DNA of 64,000 nucleotides from Sphingomonas aurantiaca (GCF_003050705.1 NZ_QAOG01000008.1:1-64000); one strand, 5' to 3'; counted from the first letter of the stretch, positions 41,220 to 50,754 are shown. Notes: a model not told the origin generated them from the letters alone. Program-made: numbers and translations.

Positions 41220-43802
41220 ATGTCAGGTACCGTCGATCAGAGCATTCCCGATCTCACGATCTGCGACCGAGAGCCAATCACGCGGCTCGATCGGATCCAG
41301 TCCTTCGGGTTCCTGATCGCCCTATCGAACGACTGGACCATCGCGCGCGCCTCGGAGAACACCGCCGAGATGCTCGGCACCGCGGCAGAGCAATTGATCG
41401 GTTGCCGCCTCGACACGCTTATCAGCCGGCAGGCGCTGCACGACATTCGCAACCGGATGTCGATCCTCCAGGCAACGTCGAGCGAACGGCTCTTCGACAT
41501 CGGCCTGATCACCGCGAAGAAGCGCTTCGATCTTAGCCTGCACTATAGCGGCGACCTGCTGATCCTGGAGGGCGAGCCCTCCTTGCCGCAGGACCGGATG
41601 GAAGCGGCCTCGATGGTGCGCGCGATGATCGAGCGGCTCAAGCGCGCGAAGTCCGTCGCCGACTTCCACCGCGATGCCGCGCGCCAGGTGCGCGCGATCA
41701 CCGGGTTCGAACGGGTCATGGTCTACCGCTTCGACGCCAATGGCAACGGCGACGTCATCGCGGAATCGACGCGGTCGAACATCGAAAGCTTTCTCGGCCT
41801 GCGCTATCCGGCGTCGGATATCCCGGTCCAGGCACGCGCGCTGTACCTCGCCAATCCGTTCCGGATCATCGCGGACGTCCATGCCCCGACCGTCCCCGTA
41901 CTGCCATATCGCGGCCAGCCCGAGCAGGCGCTCGACATGACGCACGCCGTCACGCGCGCGGTATCGCCCGTGCATATCGAATATCTGACGAACATGGGGG
42001 TCGGCGCCTCGCTGTCGATATCGATCATCGTCGAGGGCCGGCTATGGGGTCTGATCGCGTGCCACCATGTCGACCCGCGCTGCCCCAGCTTCGTGATGCG
42101 CACCGCCGCCGAGCTGTTCGGCCACATGTATTCGATGACGCTCGAAAGCCGCCTGCGCGGTTATGCCGCGACCGACGAACGCAATGCCCGTGCGCTCAGC
42201 GACCGGATGATGACGGCGATCGCCGGCGACGAGACACTGCTGACCAATGCGGAATGGATCCGCGATATCGTCGGCGGCATGATCCAGTGCGACGGCGTCG
42301 CGATCTTCCAGCAGGGCAAACTGACACTCAACGGCGCAACGCCGCCGGAGAGCGAAATCACCGCGATCGCCCGCTACCTGGATACCACGTCGCCGAGCCG
42401 CGTCTACGACACGCATGAGATTGCGGCGATCGCGCCGCGGTGCGCGCAGTCCGCCGATCGCGCCGCGGGGATGCTGGCGATCCCGGTGTCGCGGACGCCG
42501 CGCGACTATATCATGCTGTTCCGCCGCGAGCTGCTCGAGGAGGTCCGGTGGAGCGGTGACCCGACCAAGCCGGTGGTCCAGACCGAGGACGGCCTGCGAC
42601 TATCGCCGCGCAAGAGCTTTGAGGCCTTTGTCGAGACGGTCCGGGGCAAGGCGTCGCCGTTTTCGGAGGCGGACCGACGCATTGGCGAGGCCGTCCGCAT
42701 CGCGATCATCGAGGTGATCCTGCGCTACTCCGAAGCGGCCAGCGACGAGCGCCGCCGGGCGACCGAGCGCAGCACGTTGCTGATCGCCGAGCTTAATCAC
42801 CGGGTCCGCAATATCCTGACGCTCGTCCGCGGCCTGATCGCGCGAACCGGCCAGAGCGCGACCGGTGTCGCCCAGTACACGTCATCGCTCAATGGTCGCG
42901 TACAGGCACTGGCACGCGCGCATGATTATGTGACGCGAAGCTCATGGGGGCCGGCGTCGCTGCTGGCATTGCTGGATGACGAGGTGAATGCGCATCGTCG
43001 CAACGGCCACGACGTCTTCCTGATCGACGGACCGCCGATCCACCTCCACCCGACCGCAATCTCGACGATGGCGCTCGTCATCCACGAGCTGGCGACGAAC
43101 AGCGCCAAATACGGGGCTTTGTCGACCGAAGGCACGGTGCACGTCGCGCTTGGCATACGCGCGGATGGCGGGCTCGACATTCGCTGGCGCGAGCGGGGCG
43201 GGCCGCCTGTGCAGGCGCCCACGCGCCGCGGTTTCGGCTCGGTGGTGATCGAGCGGACGGTACCCTTCGATCTCCAGGGCACCGCCGAGATCCGGTACGC
43301 GCTCTCCGGTCTCGAAGCGGACTTCTATCTCCCCGCAAAACACGTCGTTGCGGCCGATAGAGACATGGCTATCGGCTGCGACGCCATTGCGCCCGAGGAG
43401 GCACCCGTCGGGGCGGCCTCGACCGGAATCAACCGTCTCGCCAGCACCTCTATCTTGCTGCTCGAGGACAGCATGATCATCGCGCTCGAGACCGAGGACA
43501 TGCTGTACGCGCTCGGCGCAAACCGGGTGACCACCGCCTCGACCATCGCGGAGGCCGATGCCCTTCTCGCCGCCGGCCGTTTCGACCTGGCGGTACTCGA
43601 CATCAATGTGGCCGGTCAGGTCAGCTTCGATTTCGCGCAGCGCGTCAGGAAGGCAGGTGTGCCGTATATCTTTGCCTCGGGCTATGGCGACCAGGTGGCG
43701 CTCGATGGCGAGGAGACCGGCACGATCGTTCTGCAAAAGCCGTTCGAGCTCGAACATCTGCGACAAGCTCTGCTGATGAGCCTCGCCACCCGCCTCGCCT
43801 GA
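41220..43802 (+). CDS. bphP: Bacteriophytochrome HWE histidine kinase with C-terminal receiver
   Basis: 860 residues. PAS domain with the bilin-linking Cys15 in LTICDREPITRLDRIQSFGF; GAF with LRYPASDIPVQARALYL, VSPVHIEYLTNMGVGASLSI and IACHHVDPR; PHY with the tongue PRxSF motif (RLSPRKSFEAFVE). Then an HWE kinase (LNHRVRNILTLVRGLIAR with phospho-His; VIHELATNSAKYGALS N-box) and a receiver domain (SILLLEDSMIIALETEDM, phospho-Asp in LAVLDINVAG, Lys in VLQKPFE). All chromophore residues are present, so it should sense red/far-red light with biliverdin. No separate response regulator or haem oxygenase lies beside it. Confidence 0.93.
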   Translation: MSGTVDQSIPDLTICDREPITRLDRIQSFGFLIALSNDWTIARASENTAEMLGTAAEQLIGCRLDTLISRQALHDIRNRMSILQATSSERLFDIGLITAKKRFDLSLHYSGDLLILEGEPSLPQDRMEAASMVRAMIERLKRAKSVADFHRDAARQVRAITGFERVMVYRFDANGNGDVIAESTRSNIESFLGLRYPASDIPVQARALYLANPFRIIADVHAPTVPVLPYRGQPEQALDMTHAVTRAVSPVHIEYLTNMGVGASLSISIIVEGRLWGLIACHHVDPRCPSFVMRTAAELFGHMYSMTLESRLRGYAATDERNARALSDRMMTAIAGDETLLTNAEWIRDIVGGMIQCDGVAIFQQGKLTLNGATPPESEITAIARYLDTTSPSRVYDTHEIAAIAPRCAQSADRAAGMLAIPVSRTPRDYIMLFRRELLEEVRWSGDPTKPVVQTEDGLRLSPRKSFEAFVETVRGKASPFSEADRRIGEAVRIAIIEVILRYSEAASDERRRATERSTLLIAELNHRVRNILTLVRGLIARTGQSATGVAQYTSSLNGRVQALARAHDYVTRSSWGPASLLALLDDEVNAHRRNGHDVFLIDGPPIHLHPTAISTMALVIHELATNSAKYGALSTEGTVHVALGIRADGGLDIRWRERGGPPVQAPTRRGFGSVVIERTVPFDLQGTAEIRYALSGLEADFYLPAKHVVAADRDMAIGCDAIAPEEAPVGAASTGINRLASTSILLLEDSMIIALETEDMLYALGANRVTTASTIAEADALLAAGRFDLAVLDINVAGQVSFDFAQRVRKAGVPYIFASGYGDQVALDGEETGTIVLQKPFELEHLRQALLMSLATRLA

Positions 43803-43955
43803 AGAGGCGCGGGCGCCGTCGGAGCGATTGGAAGGCTTTACCCGCAGCCGTGCCTGTTTGCGCGCATCACATGGCTCGGCATGGGACATATCTCTCAAGG
43901 GTCGACCTGCCCTTTAATTGCCCTACAAGAGTGACTTGGAAGTTGTGAGTGCTTG

Positions 43956-44807
43956 ATGTCCGATCGCCTGAAGGTTTTGTTCCAGTACGTGCTGCCAAAG
44001 CAGGGTCTGACGGTCTTTGCGGGGCGCATCGCCGGCGCACAGGGCGGCTCGGCGACAACGCGGCTGATCCGCTGGTTCGTCGGCCGATATGCCGTCGATA
44101 TGACCGAAGCCGCAGATCCGGACATTGCCAGCTACAAGAGCTTCAACGACTTCTTCACCCGCCCCCTCAGGGCTGGCGCACGTCCGATTGCAGCCTCGGA
44201 TTTCGTCTGCCCGGTCGATGGCGCGATCAGCCAGTTCGGCGCGATCAACGACCATCACATCGTGCAGGCAAAAGGGCACAGGTTCACCACGACGGAACTG
44301 GTCGGCGGCGACGATGTGCTGGCGGCCCGGTTCCGGCACGGCAGCTTTGCCAACCTGTATCTGTCCCCCAAGGACTATCATCGCCTGCACATGCCCTGCG
44401 ACGGCAAGCTGACTCGCATGATCCATGTGCCGGGACAGCTGTTTTCGGTGAACCCCGTCACCGCGCGCGGCGTGCCGAACCTGTTCGCGCGCAACGAACG
44501 CGTGGTGTGCGTGTTCGATTCCGCGGAGCATGGCCCGTTCGTCATGGTGCTCGTCGGCGCCACCATCGTCGGCAGCATGGCGACTGTCTGGCACGGCGTG
44601 GTCAATGCGAAGCGCAGCAACGCGACGACCGAATGGAACTACGCCGATCAGGACATCGTCCTGCGCAAGGGCGAGGAAATGGGTCGCTTTCTGCTCGGCT
44701 CGACGATCGTCATGCTGTTCGGGCAGGATAGTATCGTCTTCAACGATCAATGGGCACCCGAGCGACAGGTCCGGTTGGGCGAGCCGATGGGCCATCGCCC
44801 GACCTGA
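43956..44807 (+). CDS. psd: Phosphatidylserine decarboxylase
   Basis: 283 residues. It converts phosphatidylserine to phosphatidylethanolamine at the inner membrane. Motifs: SYKSFNDFFTRPLRAGARPI, FVCPVDGAISQFGAI, YLSPKDYHRLHMPCDGKLTR, FARNERVVCVFDSAEHGPFV. LGST at residues 247-250 is the self-cleavage site, where Ser249 becomes the pyruvoyl group. ATG 43956 is preferred over TTG 43953. Length fits the type I proenzyme. Confidence 0.95.
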   Translation: MSDRLKVLFQYVLPKQGLTVFAGRIAGAQGGSATTRLIRWFVGRYAVDMTEAADPDIASYKSFNDFFTRPLRAGARPIAASDFVCPVDGAISQFGAINDHHIVQAKGHRFTTTELVGGDDVLAARFRHGSFANLYLSPKDYHRLHMPCDGKLTRMIHVPGQLFSVNPVTARGVPNLFARNERVVCVFDSAEHGPFVMVLVGATIVGSMATVWHGVVNAKRSNATTEWNYADQDIVLRKGEEMGRFLLGSTIVMLFGQDSIVFNDQWAPERQVRLGEPMGHRPT

Positions 44808-44906
44808 ACCGGCACGGCGATACCGGCACAGATGGCGCCGAACCTTTTGGGCGGGCTATCGTTGATCGCCGATGACCTGTCCGCCGCCGTCGCCGTCGCC
44901 GCGCCC

Positions 44907-45395
44907 ATGAGCGTATTTTTCACCGCCGACACGCATTTCGGCGACCATCGCACGATCAACATTTCCCGCCGACCATTCACGAACACTGCGGACATGACCA
45001 AGGCGCTGGTCGAACGCTGGAACGCCGTTGTCGGCGCCAATGACGTGGTGTGGCACCTGGGGGATGTGGCGCGTCGACCGGCGGACGTCGCCGCGCTGCT
45101 AGCGCGGCTGAACGGTACCAAGAACCTGCTTCGGGGCAACAACGATCCCGATGCGACGCTTGCCTCGGACGGGTGGGACAGCGTCGGAGACTATGCGGAG
45201 ATCACGCTGGAGGGGCGACAGCTCGTCCTGTGCCATTATCCCTTCAGGAGCTGGAACGGGCAGCACCGCGGCGCAATCAACCTGCACGGCCACAGCCACG
45301 GACGATTGAAACCGATGCTGCGCCAGTTCGACGTGGGCGTCGACGCCCACGACTTCGCGCCGGTCCAGCTCGACAGTCTGCTGCGAAGCCGCTGA
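44907..45395 (+). CDS. Small calcineurin-like metallophosphoesterase
   Basis: 162 residues from ATG 44907. Full set of metal motifs: VFFTADTHFGDHRTINI (DxH), VVWHLGDVARRP (GDxx), NLLRGNNDPDA (GNND), LVLCHYPFRSWN and AINLHGHSHGRLKP (GHxH). The short form resembles phage- and plasmid-borne phosphoesterases that act on phosphodiesters or nucleotides; the substrate is unknown. It follows psd by about 100 bp on the same strand and converges with the carotenoid genes. Confidence 0.85.
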   Translation: MSVFFTADTHFGDHRTINISRRPFTNTADMTKALVERWNAVVGANDVVWHLGDVARRPADVAALLARLNGTKNLLRGNNDPDATLASDGWDSVGDYAEITLEGRQLVLCHYPFRSWNGQHRGAINLHGHSHGRLKPMLRQFDVGVDAHDFAPVQLDSLLRSR

Positions 45396-45408
45396 CGCTG
45401 CTCTGCCC

Positions 45409-46182
45409 TTATTCCGCGGGGGCGGTGCTGGCGGCCGTGACCCTGCGAGCAGCACGCGCATGCTCTCGCGCGAAGTCGCCGACGCCGCGGTCGGTGCCGC
45501 ACAGCCGGTCCCAATGGCGAAAATACAGACCGTAGTTGCAGCCATAGAGTTCGTGATGCCGCTGGTGATGGCTCGCCGTGATCAGCCAGCCTCCCAGCCG
45601 CCCCGTCCACATAAAGCGGGGGAAGATCTCCCACCCCATGTGGTTGGTTACCCCCATCACCGTCATGATCGTCAGGACGATGGCCAACCCGCCGACATGG
45701 ATCGGCACGAAGAAGACCAGCAGCGGGATGACCACGGCGCCGGTCAGCGCCTCGATAGGGTGGAACGCCATCGCGGCCCACGCGGTCGGCGGGCGGCTGG
45801 CATGATGGAGCGCGTGCGCGAGCTTGAACGGCGCCGGTCGATGCATCCAGCGATGCGTCCAGTAGAACCAGGCATCGTGCAGCAGCAGATACAGCAGGAC
45901 CGAGACCGGCGCATACCAGAGCGGATAGGCGTGGATGTCGGTGTACACTCGGGTCCAGCCATGATGCTCCCAGCCCCAGGCGACGACCCCCGCTGGGATT
46001 CCGTAGAGCGCCGCGGACGCAAGGCTCCAGACGATCTCGCGCCGAACCTGCGGGTCCAGCCCGAGGTACAGCCCGGGATGCTTGCGAACCGTGACCCACG
46101 CGAACGCGCCTGAGACGATGAGATAGCGCACGCCCACGATGACGGTCATCGCTAGCGCGGACAGGAGGATGGCGATGATCAT
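45409..46182 (-). CDS. Fatty-acid-hydroxylase-family enzyme, CrtG-like carotenoid 2-hydroxylase candidate
   Basis: 257 residues, four or so membrane helices and the three His clusters of the sterol desaturase/hydroxylase superfamily: LHDAWFYWTHRWMH, LAHALHHASRPP and TASHHQRHHELYGCNYG. These bind a di-iron centre. It overlaps crtW by ATGA, so it belongs to the carotenoid operon. In Brevundimonas and Sphingomonas a protein of this superfamily (CrtG) hydroxylates beta-ionone rings at C2, giving nostoxanthin or 2-hydroxyastaxanthin types. CrtG is inferred from operon position and family; a lipid hydroxylase is the alternative. Confidence 0.75.
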   Translation of the reverse strand: MIIAILLSALAMTVIVGVRYLIVSGAFAWVTVRKHPGLYLGLDPQVRREIVWSLASAALYGIPAGVVAWGWEHHGWTRVYTDIHAYPLWYAPVSVLLYLLLHDAWFYWTHRWMHRPAPFKLAHALHHASRPPTAWAAMAFHPIEALTGAVVIPLLVFFVPIHVGGLAIVLTIMTVMGVTNHMGWEIFPRFMWTGRLGGWLITASHHQRHHELYGCNYGLYFRHWDRLCGTDRGVGDFAREHARAARRVTAASTAPAE

Positions 46183-46961
46183 GTCCGGTCTCGGGCCAGC
46201 TGGCGGCCGGCAACCTTTTCAACGGTCGCGCGGCGCCGCGCCGGCAGTCCCCACCACGGTGTTCCTGGGGAGAGATGGTGCTCGTGATGATAGCCGCCGA
46301 AGTGGAAGCAGGTCAGCAGCGACAGCGTCGGCCCGATCTTTATGCTGTGCGCCCTGTGTGAGTCCGCGAACGGTTCCGCGCGGTCACGGTGCGGCAGCCA
46401 GGTGCCGAAGACGAACAGCTGCGCAACGGCGCCCACGGCCGGCAAGGCCCAGAAGACGACGATGTTGCCGAGCGGGGCGCCGAGCAGCAGCGTATAGACC
46501 AGCGCGACCAAGGTGATCCGCACGATCTGGCCGTGGGAATAATAGGTGCGGAAGAACTGCGTGAACCAGCCGACCAGGCTCGGATCGCCGCCGTGGAAAT
46601 CGGGATCTCCCGCTCTCCCCGTGCTCTCGTGATGCAGGTGATGCCGCGGGAGCAGCGCCGCATAGGACAGGCAGGCATAGAGCGCGAGGCAGGTCGTTCC
46701 GATCGCTCGGTTGAGGCGGGGATAGCGCGGCGCCAGCGCCCCGTGCATCGAGTCATGTGCGACGATGAACAGGCCTGTGCTCAGCCACGTCTGCACCAGG
46801 ATCGCCACGATGGCGACCGGAACGGTGCCCAAGCTCCAGTGCCAGAAGAAGATTCCGACGATATGGATCGTCAGCCAGGCGACGACGATCGCTGCAGCGA
46901 GCGAGACGCCGATCGCGGTCTGCCGGGCCAACGTCCGGTCCGCGGGGCGCACAGCGGCCAT
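46179..46961 (-). CDS. crtW: Beta-carotene ketolase (CrtW)
   Basis: 260 residues from ATG 46961. Membrane desaturase-type di-iron enzyme with His boxes FIVAHDSMHGAL, LPRHHLHHESTGRAGDPDFH and FHFGGYHHEHHLSPGTPWW, the pattern of CrtW ketolases. It adds keto groups at C4/C4' of beta-ionone rings. It is coupled on both sides: TGATG from crtZ and ATGA to the CrtG-like gene. Together they could give astaxanthin-type pigments and their 2-hydroxy forms. Confidence 0.9.
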   Translation of the reverse strand: MAAVRPADRTLARQTAIGVSLAAAIVVAWLTIHIVGIFFWHWSLGTVPVAIVAILVQTWLSTGLFIVAHDSMHGALAPRYPRLNRAIGTTCLALYACLSYAALLPRHHLHHESTGRAGDPDFHGGDPSLVGWFTQFFRTYYSHGQIVRITLVALVYTLLLGAPLGNIVVFWALPAVGAVAQLFVFGTWLPHRDRAEPFADSHRAHSIKIGPTLSLLTCFHFGGYHHEHHLSPGTPWWGLPARRRATVEKVAGRQLARDRT

Positions 46962-47488
46962 CACTTCTTCACCGCCAACGTCGGCATTGTGTGGGTTTTC
47001 TCCGCCCCGACCGGACGGCGCGCCGGCTGAACATTGGCGCGCAGCTGGGCTTTCAGCACGGCCGGCTTGCGCGCGAACAGGAAGCCGTGGCTGACGGTAC
47101 CGTCCTTGCCCTCGACGGCATGGTGGAGGCGGTGCGCCTGCAGGAGCCGCTTGAAATAGCCCTGCTTGGGGACCCAGCGAAAGCCCCCGCGCTGGTGCAC
47201 GAGCATGTCGTGAACGAACGCGTAGATACCACCATAGACGGTGATGCCGAGCGCCGCCCACCACAAGGGTTCCCACCGCAGGCCGACGACGAACAGGACG
47301 ATCGGCACGATCGCGAAGACGATCGCGTACAGGTCGTTCTTCTCGAACCAACCGTCATGGTCCTCGTGATGCGATTTGTGCCAGCCCCAGCCCCAGCCAT
47401 GCATGACATACCGATGCGCCGCCCAGGCGAAGCACTCCATGAACAGCACCATGAAGACGACGATCGCGAGTTTCTCGAACCAGGCCAT
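46961..47488 (-). CDS. crtZ: Beta-carotene 3-hydroxylase (CrtZ)
   Basis: 175 residues, the usual size. Di-iron His motifs: AAHRYVMHGWGWGWHKSHHE, DHDGWFEKNDLYAI, FVHDMLVHQRG and RLLQAHRLHHAVEGKDG. It hydroxylates C3 of beta-ionone rings, making zeaxanthin from beta-carotene. It is first gene of the crtZ-crtW-crtG-like operon and its stop shares an A with the crtW start. It is divergent from the PAP2 gene across about 185 bp that should hold the promoters. Confidence 0.93.
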   Translation of the reverse strand: MAWFEKLAIVVFMVLFMECFAWAAHRYVMHGWGWGWHKSHHEDHDGWFEKNDLYAIVFAIVPIVLFVVGLRWEPLWWAALGITVYGGIYAFVHDMLVHQRGGFRWVPKQGYFKRLLQAHRLHHAVEGKDGTVSHGFLFARKPAVLKAQLRANVQPARRPVGAEKTHTMPTLAVKK

Positions 47489-47672
47489 CAGGCGTGGCTC
47501 ACCGAGGTGCAGGCGAACGGAGACAGCGATTTCAACATGATCCGTACATATCCCTTACGCGACGTCGATGCGAGGGGGGGCATCGGCTAATTCGCATGAT
47601 GGCGGGCTCCATGCGCGCCAAACTAACCGCGCGCCGGTGGCACCGCAGGCGGACACGCTGCGTTCGACCGCA

Positions 47673-48599
47673 ATGACCGCGCCCGTCCCATCCGCCGACC
47701 GCCCCGATTTGCCTTCCTGGGTGTTGATCGCGGCGATGCTGCTGAGCCTGCTCGCTACGCAATGTTCGCACATGTTTTTAATCGATCCGGTCCGGGCGCT
47801 GCCTGCGGTCCTGGCCATGGCGGCACTCGGCGCGGCGATGGTGACCGGCAGGCGCACCGCGCGGCCTCGCCTTGCCGCTGGCGCGACCGCGTTCCTTCAG
47901 ATGACGTTGTTCACCGTGCTAGGAGTCGTTCTGGCCTATGCGCTGGCGGCGCAGTCGGGAGCCTTGTGGGATCAGCGCCTGGCGGCGGCGGATCGCGCGA
48001 TCGGGTTCGACTGGCCGGTGGTGCTGCGCCTGCTCGACATGGCGCCCGCGGTGATCTGGGTGCTCGGATTGGCGTATCACAGCCTGACGGTGCAGATGGT
48101 CGTCGTCATCGTGTGCCTGAGCGCGCTATCGAAATTTGACACGCTTCGGACGGCGGTGTGCGCCGCGATCCTGTCCGGCTTCGTCACGATCCTGATCTCG
48201 GGACTGACGCCTGCACTGGGCAATTTGTTCGACCCTTCCCATTACCGGCACCTCTGGCCATCCGTGGCGTGGGTCGAGCAGGGTCTGATCGCCGGGCTTC
48301 GCGATGGATCGCATCATGTCCTCGACCTCACCATGCTGATGGGCATCGTCAGCTTCCCGAGTTTCCACGCGACTCTCGCCGCGATCTTCATCTGGGCGTT
48401 CCGGGCGATACCGCGCCTGTCCGTACCGGGTAGCGCATGGGCGATACTGACGATCATCGCGACGCCGGTCTTTGGTGGGCATTACGGAGTCGACGTCATC
48501 ATGGGGCTAATCCTGGCGCCGCCCGCAATCATCTTGGCCAACCGCCTCACGCGGCGCAGGCCGTCTCCCCAGTCGGTCGGCGCAGTGTTGCCGGCATAG
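47673..48599 (+). CDS. PAP2-superfamily membrane phosphatase/transferase
   Basis: 308 residues from ATG 47673, about six membrane helices. Weak PAP2 signature of the inositolphosphotransferase-like (PAP2_3) type: VSFPSFHATLAAIFIWAF (SFH core His) and FGGHYGVDVIMGLIL (H-x3-D). The first KxxxxxxRP motif is not clear, as in the Aur1/Ipt1-like subgroup. Likely acts on lipid phosphates in the inner membrane; the substrate is unknown. Its last 53 bp overlap the 3' end of crtX on the other strand. Confidence 0.75.
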   Translation: MTAPVPSADRPDLPSWVLIAAMLLSLLATQCSHMFLIDPVRALPAVLAMAALGAAMVTGRRTARPRLAAGATAFLQMTLFTVLGVVLAYALAAQSGALWDQRLAAADRAIGFDWPVVLRLLDMAPAVIWVLGLAYHSLTVQMVVVIVCLSALSKFDTLRTAVCAAILSGFVTILISGLTPALGNLFDPSHYRHLWPSVAWVEQGLIAGLRDGSHHVLDLTMLMGIVSFPSFHATLAAIFIWAFRAIPRLSVPGSAWAILTIIATPVFGGHYGVDVIMGLILAPPAIILANRLTRRRPSPQSVGAVLPA

Positions 48600-49872
48600 C
48601 GTCCGCCCAGCCCCCAAATGCAGCATCGACCAGCGCCGCGGCTTCTGTGGCCCCCCCGCCTGCCGCGATTTCCGTCGCGAAAAGTCGCGCGGCGCGGCGA
48701 TAGCCCGGGTCCGTCAATACTCGTCGCAGCGCGGGTTCGAGCGCGCCCCTGCCAGCGTCTCTGGACGACACGACACGGGCCGCGCCGACCCGCGCGAGCC
48801 GAGCCGCCGTAGCCGGCTGTTCGAACCCCAATGGCACCGCCACGATCGGGATCCCCGCCGCCAGCGCGTCCAGCACCGTGTTGAACCCGCCGTGCAGGAT
48901 CGCGGCCGAGCAGTGTTGCAAGACTCTGGTCTGCGGCAGGAACGCACGGACCAGCGGATCACCGGGAAGCGAGGCCGCCTCGCGGTCGCTCAGCCCGCCC
49001 CCATGCGCCACCACCGCACGCGCGCCGACCGCGGCACAGGCGCGCGTCATCGCGGCGAACAGCGACCGCCGCGCCCCCTGCAGCGACCCGAGCGAACAAA
49101 ATATCAGCGGCCGCTCGTCCTCCCTCGGAAGGCGCTCGTCAGGCTCGCTCCGCCGCCACGGGGTGCCGTATCGGAAGCTTGGCGGCAGCGCGGCGCGCGG
49201 AAAATCGAGGCCGGCGGGACATTGGGCGATCTGCAGCCGGTCCGACCATTGATATCGCGGATCGGGATCGAGCCCCCAGAGACGCGCATAGCCCGCGACC
49301 GTCCCGGTGATCGGCTTCATCAGCAGGTCGCTCACCGCATACCCACCCCTGTTCCGGTTGAGCCCGATCACACCCGGACGATAGGGCCATCCGAGAAACG
49401 GCGGCGGGACCATCGGCTCCCTGAGCAGCGGCAACCCGGTCACCGCGGTCACGAACGGCAAGCGCAGATGCCGCGCTACGAGCGCGCCTGCGGGCTCGAC
49501 CGAGTCCGCGATCACCGCATTGACGCCGAGCCGCGTCAACGCTGCCGGCAAGGTATCGAGGAGCAGGCGGGTCATCGCTGCGCTGGTGCGGATCATCCTG
49601 GGAAGCCCGATCGGCCCTGACGGCCTAGCCAACGCCGACATATAGGTCGCGAGCCCCCCGTCGCGGTCCGCAGAGTGATCGAGCGCCGCGAAGCGCACCG
49701 CCGGGTCCGCGACCAGCGGCGCTGCCTCCGCCAGATTGACCACGGTGATCTCGGATCCCGTCGCCGCGAGTGCAGCCCCCAGCGCGACCAGCGGATTGAT
49801 GTGCCCCGCGGTTGGCGGTGCGATGATCGCGATATGTCGCCGTCCAGGGATCACGTGGCCAGAACTTTCCAT
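48547..49872 (-). CDS. crtX: Zeaxanthin glucosyltransferase (CrtX-like, GT1)
   Basis: 441 residues from ATG 49872; the frame is open to 50106 but the family starts at RRHIAIIAPPTAGHINPLVA. GT1 fold with donor motif FCSLGSLQGARRSLFAAM, LPQTRVLQHCSAAILHGGFN and TVLDALAAGIPIVAVPLGFE, very close to carotenoid glucosyltransferases. It adds glucose from UDP-glucose to 3-hydroxy groups of zeaxanthin-type carotenoids. It is the second carotenoid unit of the cluster. The 3' end overlaps the PAP2 gene antisense. Confidence 0.88.
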   Translation of the reverse strand: MESSGHVIPGRRHIAIIAPPTAGHINPLVALGAALAATGSEITVVNLAEAAPLVADPAVRFAALDHSADRDGGLATYMSALARPSGPIGLPRMIRTSAAMTRLLLDTLPAALTRLGVNAVIADSVEPAGALVARHLRLPFVTAVTGLPLLREPMVPPPFLGWPYRPGVIGLNRNRGGYAVSDLLMKPITGTVAGYARLWGLDPDPRYQWSDRLQIAQCPAGLDFPRAALPPSFRYGTPWRRSEPDERLPREDERPLIFCSLGSLQGARRSLFAAMTRACAAVGARAVVAHGGGLSDREAASLPGDPLVRAFLPQTRVLQHCSAAILHGGFNTVLDALAAGIPIVAVPLGFEQPATAARLARVGAARVVSSRDAGRGALEPALRRVLTDPGYRRAARLFATEIAAGGGATEAAALVDAAFGGWADAMPATLRRPTGETACAA

Positions 49873-50020
49873 CACCGCCGAAAAAGCAGCGGTGTCTTCC
49901 AGCGTCCGCGCTAGGCGATAGTTCCATCGCACAGGGCGATCTCGCCGAACCATGCGAGAACAGCCGCGCCGCGGACGGCCATTACCGGGTGCCCTTGTCA
50001 GTGGGGCATCGCCTTCGCCT

Positions 50021-50497
50021 TCAGCCGGACACTGTCTCTCGCGAGAGGATTGCAGCGACTCGCTCGGCATAGCGCATAAGCGTTGGCACGGTGTCTGGCC
50101 CGACAAGCTTGCGCGGTTCGGGATCGATCGCGCACAACGTCCCGTAGAACGAACCGTCGTCTAAAATGATCGGCAGCGATATGTAGCTCTTGAACCCATA
50201 GAGCGCGGGGGCGGGATGGCTGTGCCACTTCGGATCGCTTGAGACATTATCGATCACGACCGCGTTGCCGGATTCGCGGATGTCGTTGCAGATCGTTGTC
50301 GAAACGCGAAGTTCATCGCCGGGCGACATGCCGAATTCGATCTGATCGATCACCTGGCACGCAATCCACCGCGTGTCGGTAACGCGGGCGACGGCGACGA
50401 ATCCCATGCCGGTCACGGCCGCCACCTCTTCAAGAATGTCGCGTATGCCGACATTCTCGCTATGAAGCGCGGTGGTGGCTGCGATCTCGTCAAGCAT
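50021..50497 (-). CDS. Stand-alone GAF-domain protein
   Basis: 158 residues, one GAF domain: GIRDILEEVAAVTGMGFVAV, RVTDTRWIACQVIDQIEFGM, STTICNDIRESGNAVVIDNV, YGFKSYISLPIILDDGSFYG, LCAIDPEPRKLVG. In many proteins this type of GAF leads into a histidine kinase, but here it stops cleanly after the last helix (LMRYAERVAAILSRETVSG). It could bind a small ligand or chromophore and act in trans. The 3' end lies just upstream of crtX on the same strand. Confidence 0.75.
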   Translation of the reverse strand: MLDEIAATTALHSENVGIRDILEEVAAVTGMGFVAVARVTDTRWIACQVIDQIEFGMSPGDELRVSTTICNDIRESGNAVVIDNVSSDPKWHSHPAPALYGFKSYISLPIILDDGSFYGTLCAIDPEPRKLVGPDTVPTLMRYAERVAAILSRETVSG

Positions 50498-50754
50498 AGA
50501 ATATTCCCCCGCCAGATCTTAGCAGATACGCTGGGCCTATAGTCTTACTTATGTTAGTGACTAGCAGTTTACCATGCTATTCGCACAGGACGGTGTTCCG
50601 AAGCGCACTGCGTTTCAATCGCACCGCTTTCGGCCAGGCAAGCCGTGAGATCTAAGGCTGCGTCCCCGTCGCCTCCACCAACCACGATCATGCTATGGAT
50701 GCGCGCCCCGCCCACTACCCGCCCCGCCGGATCCCGCGACCGTCGGCAGCGCAT

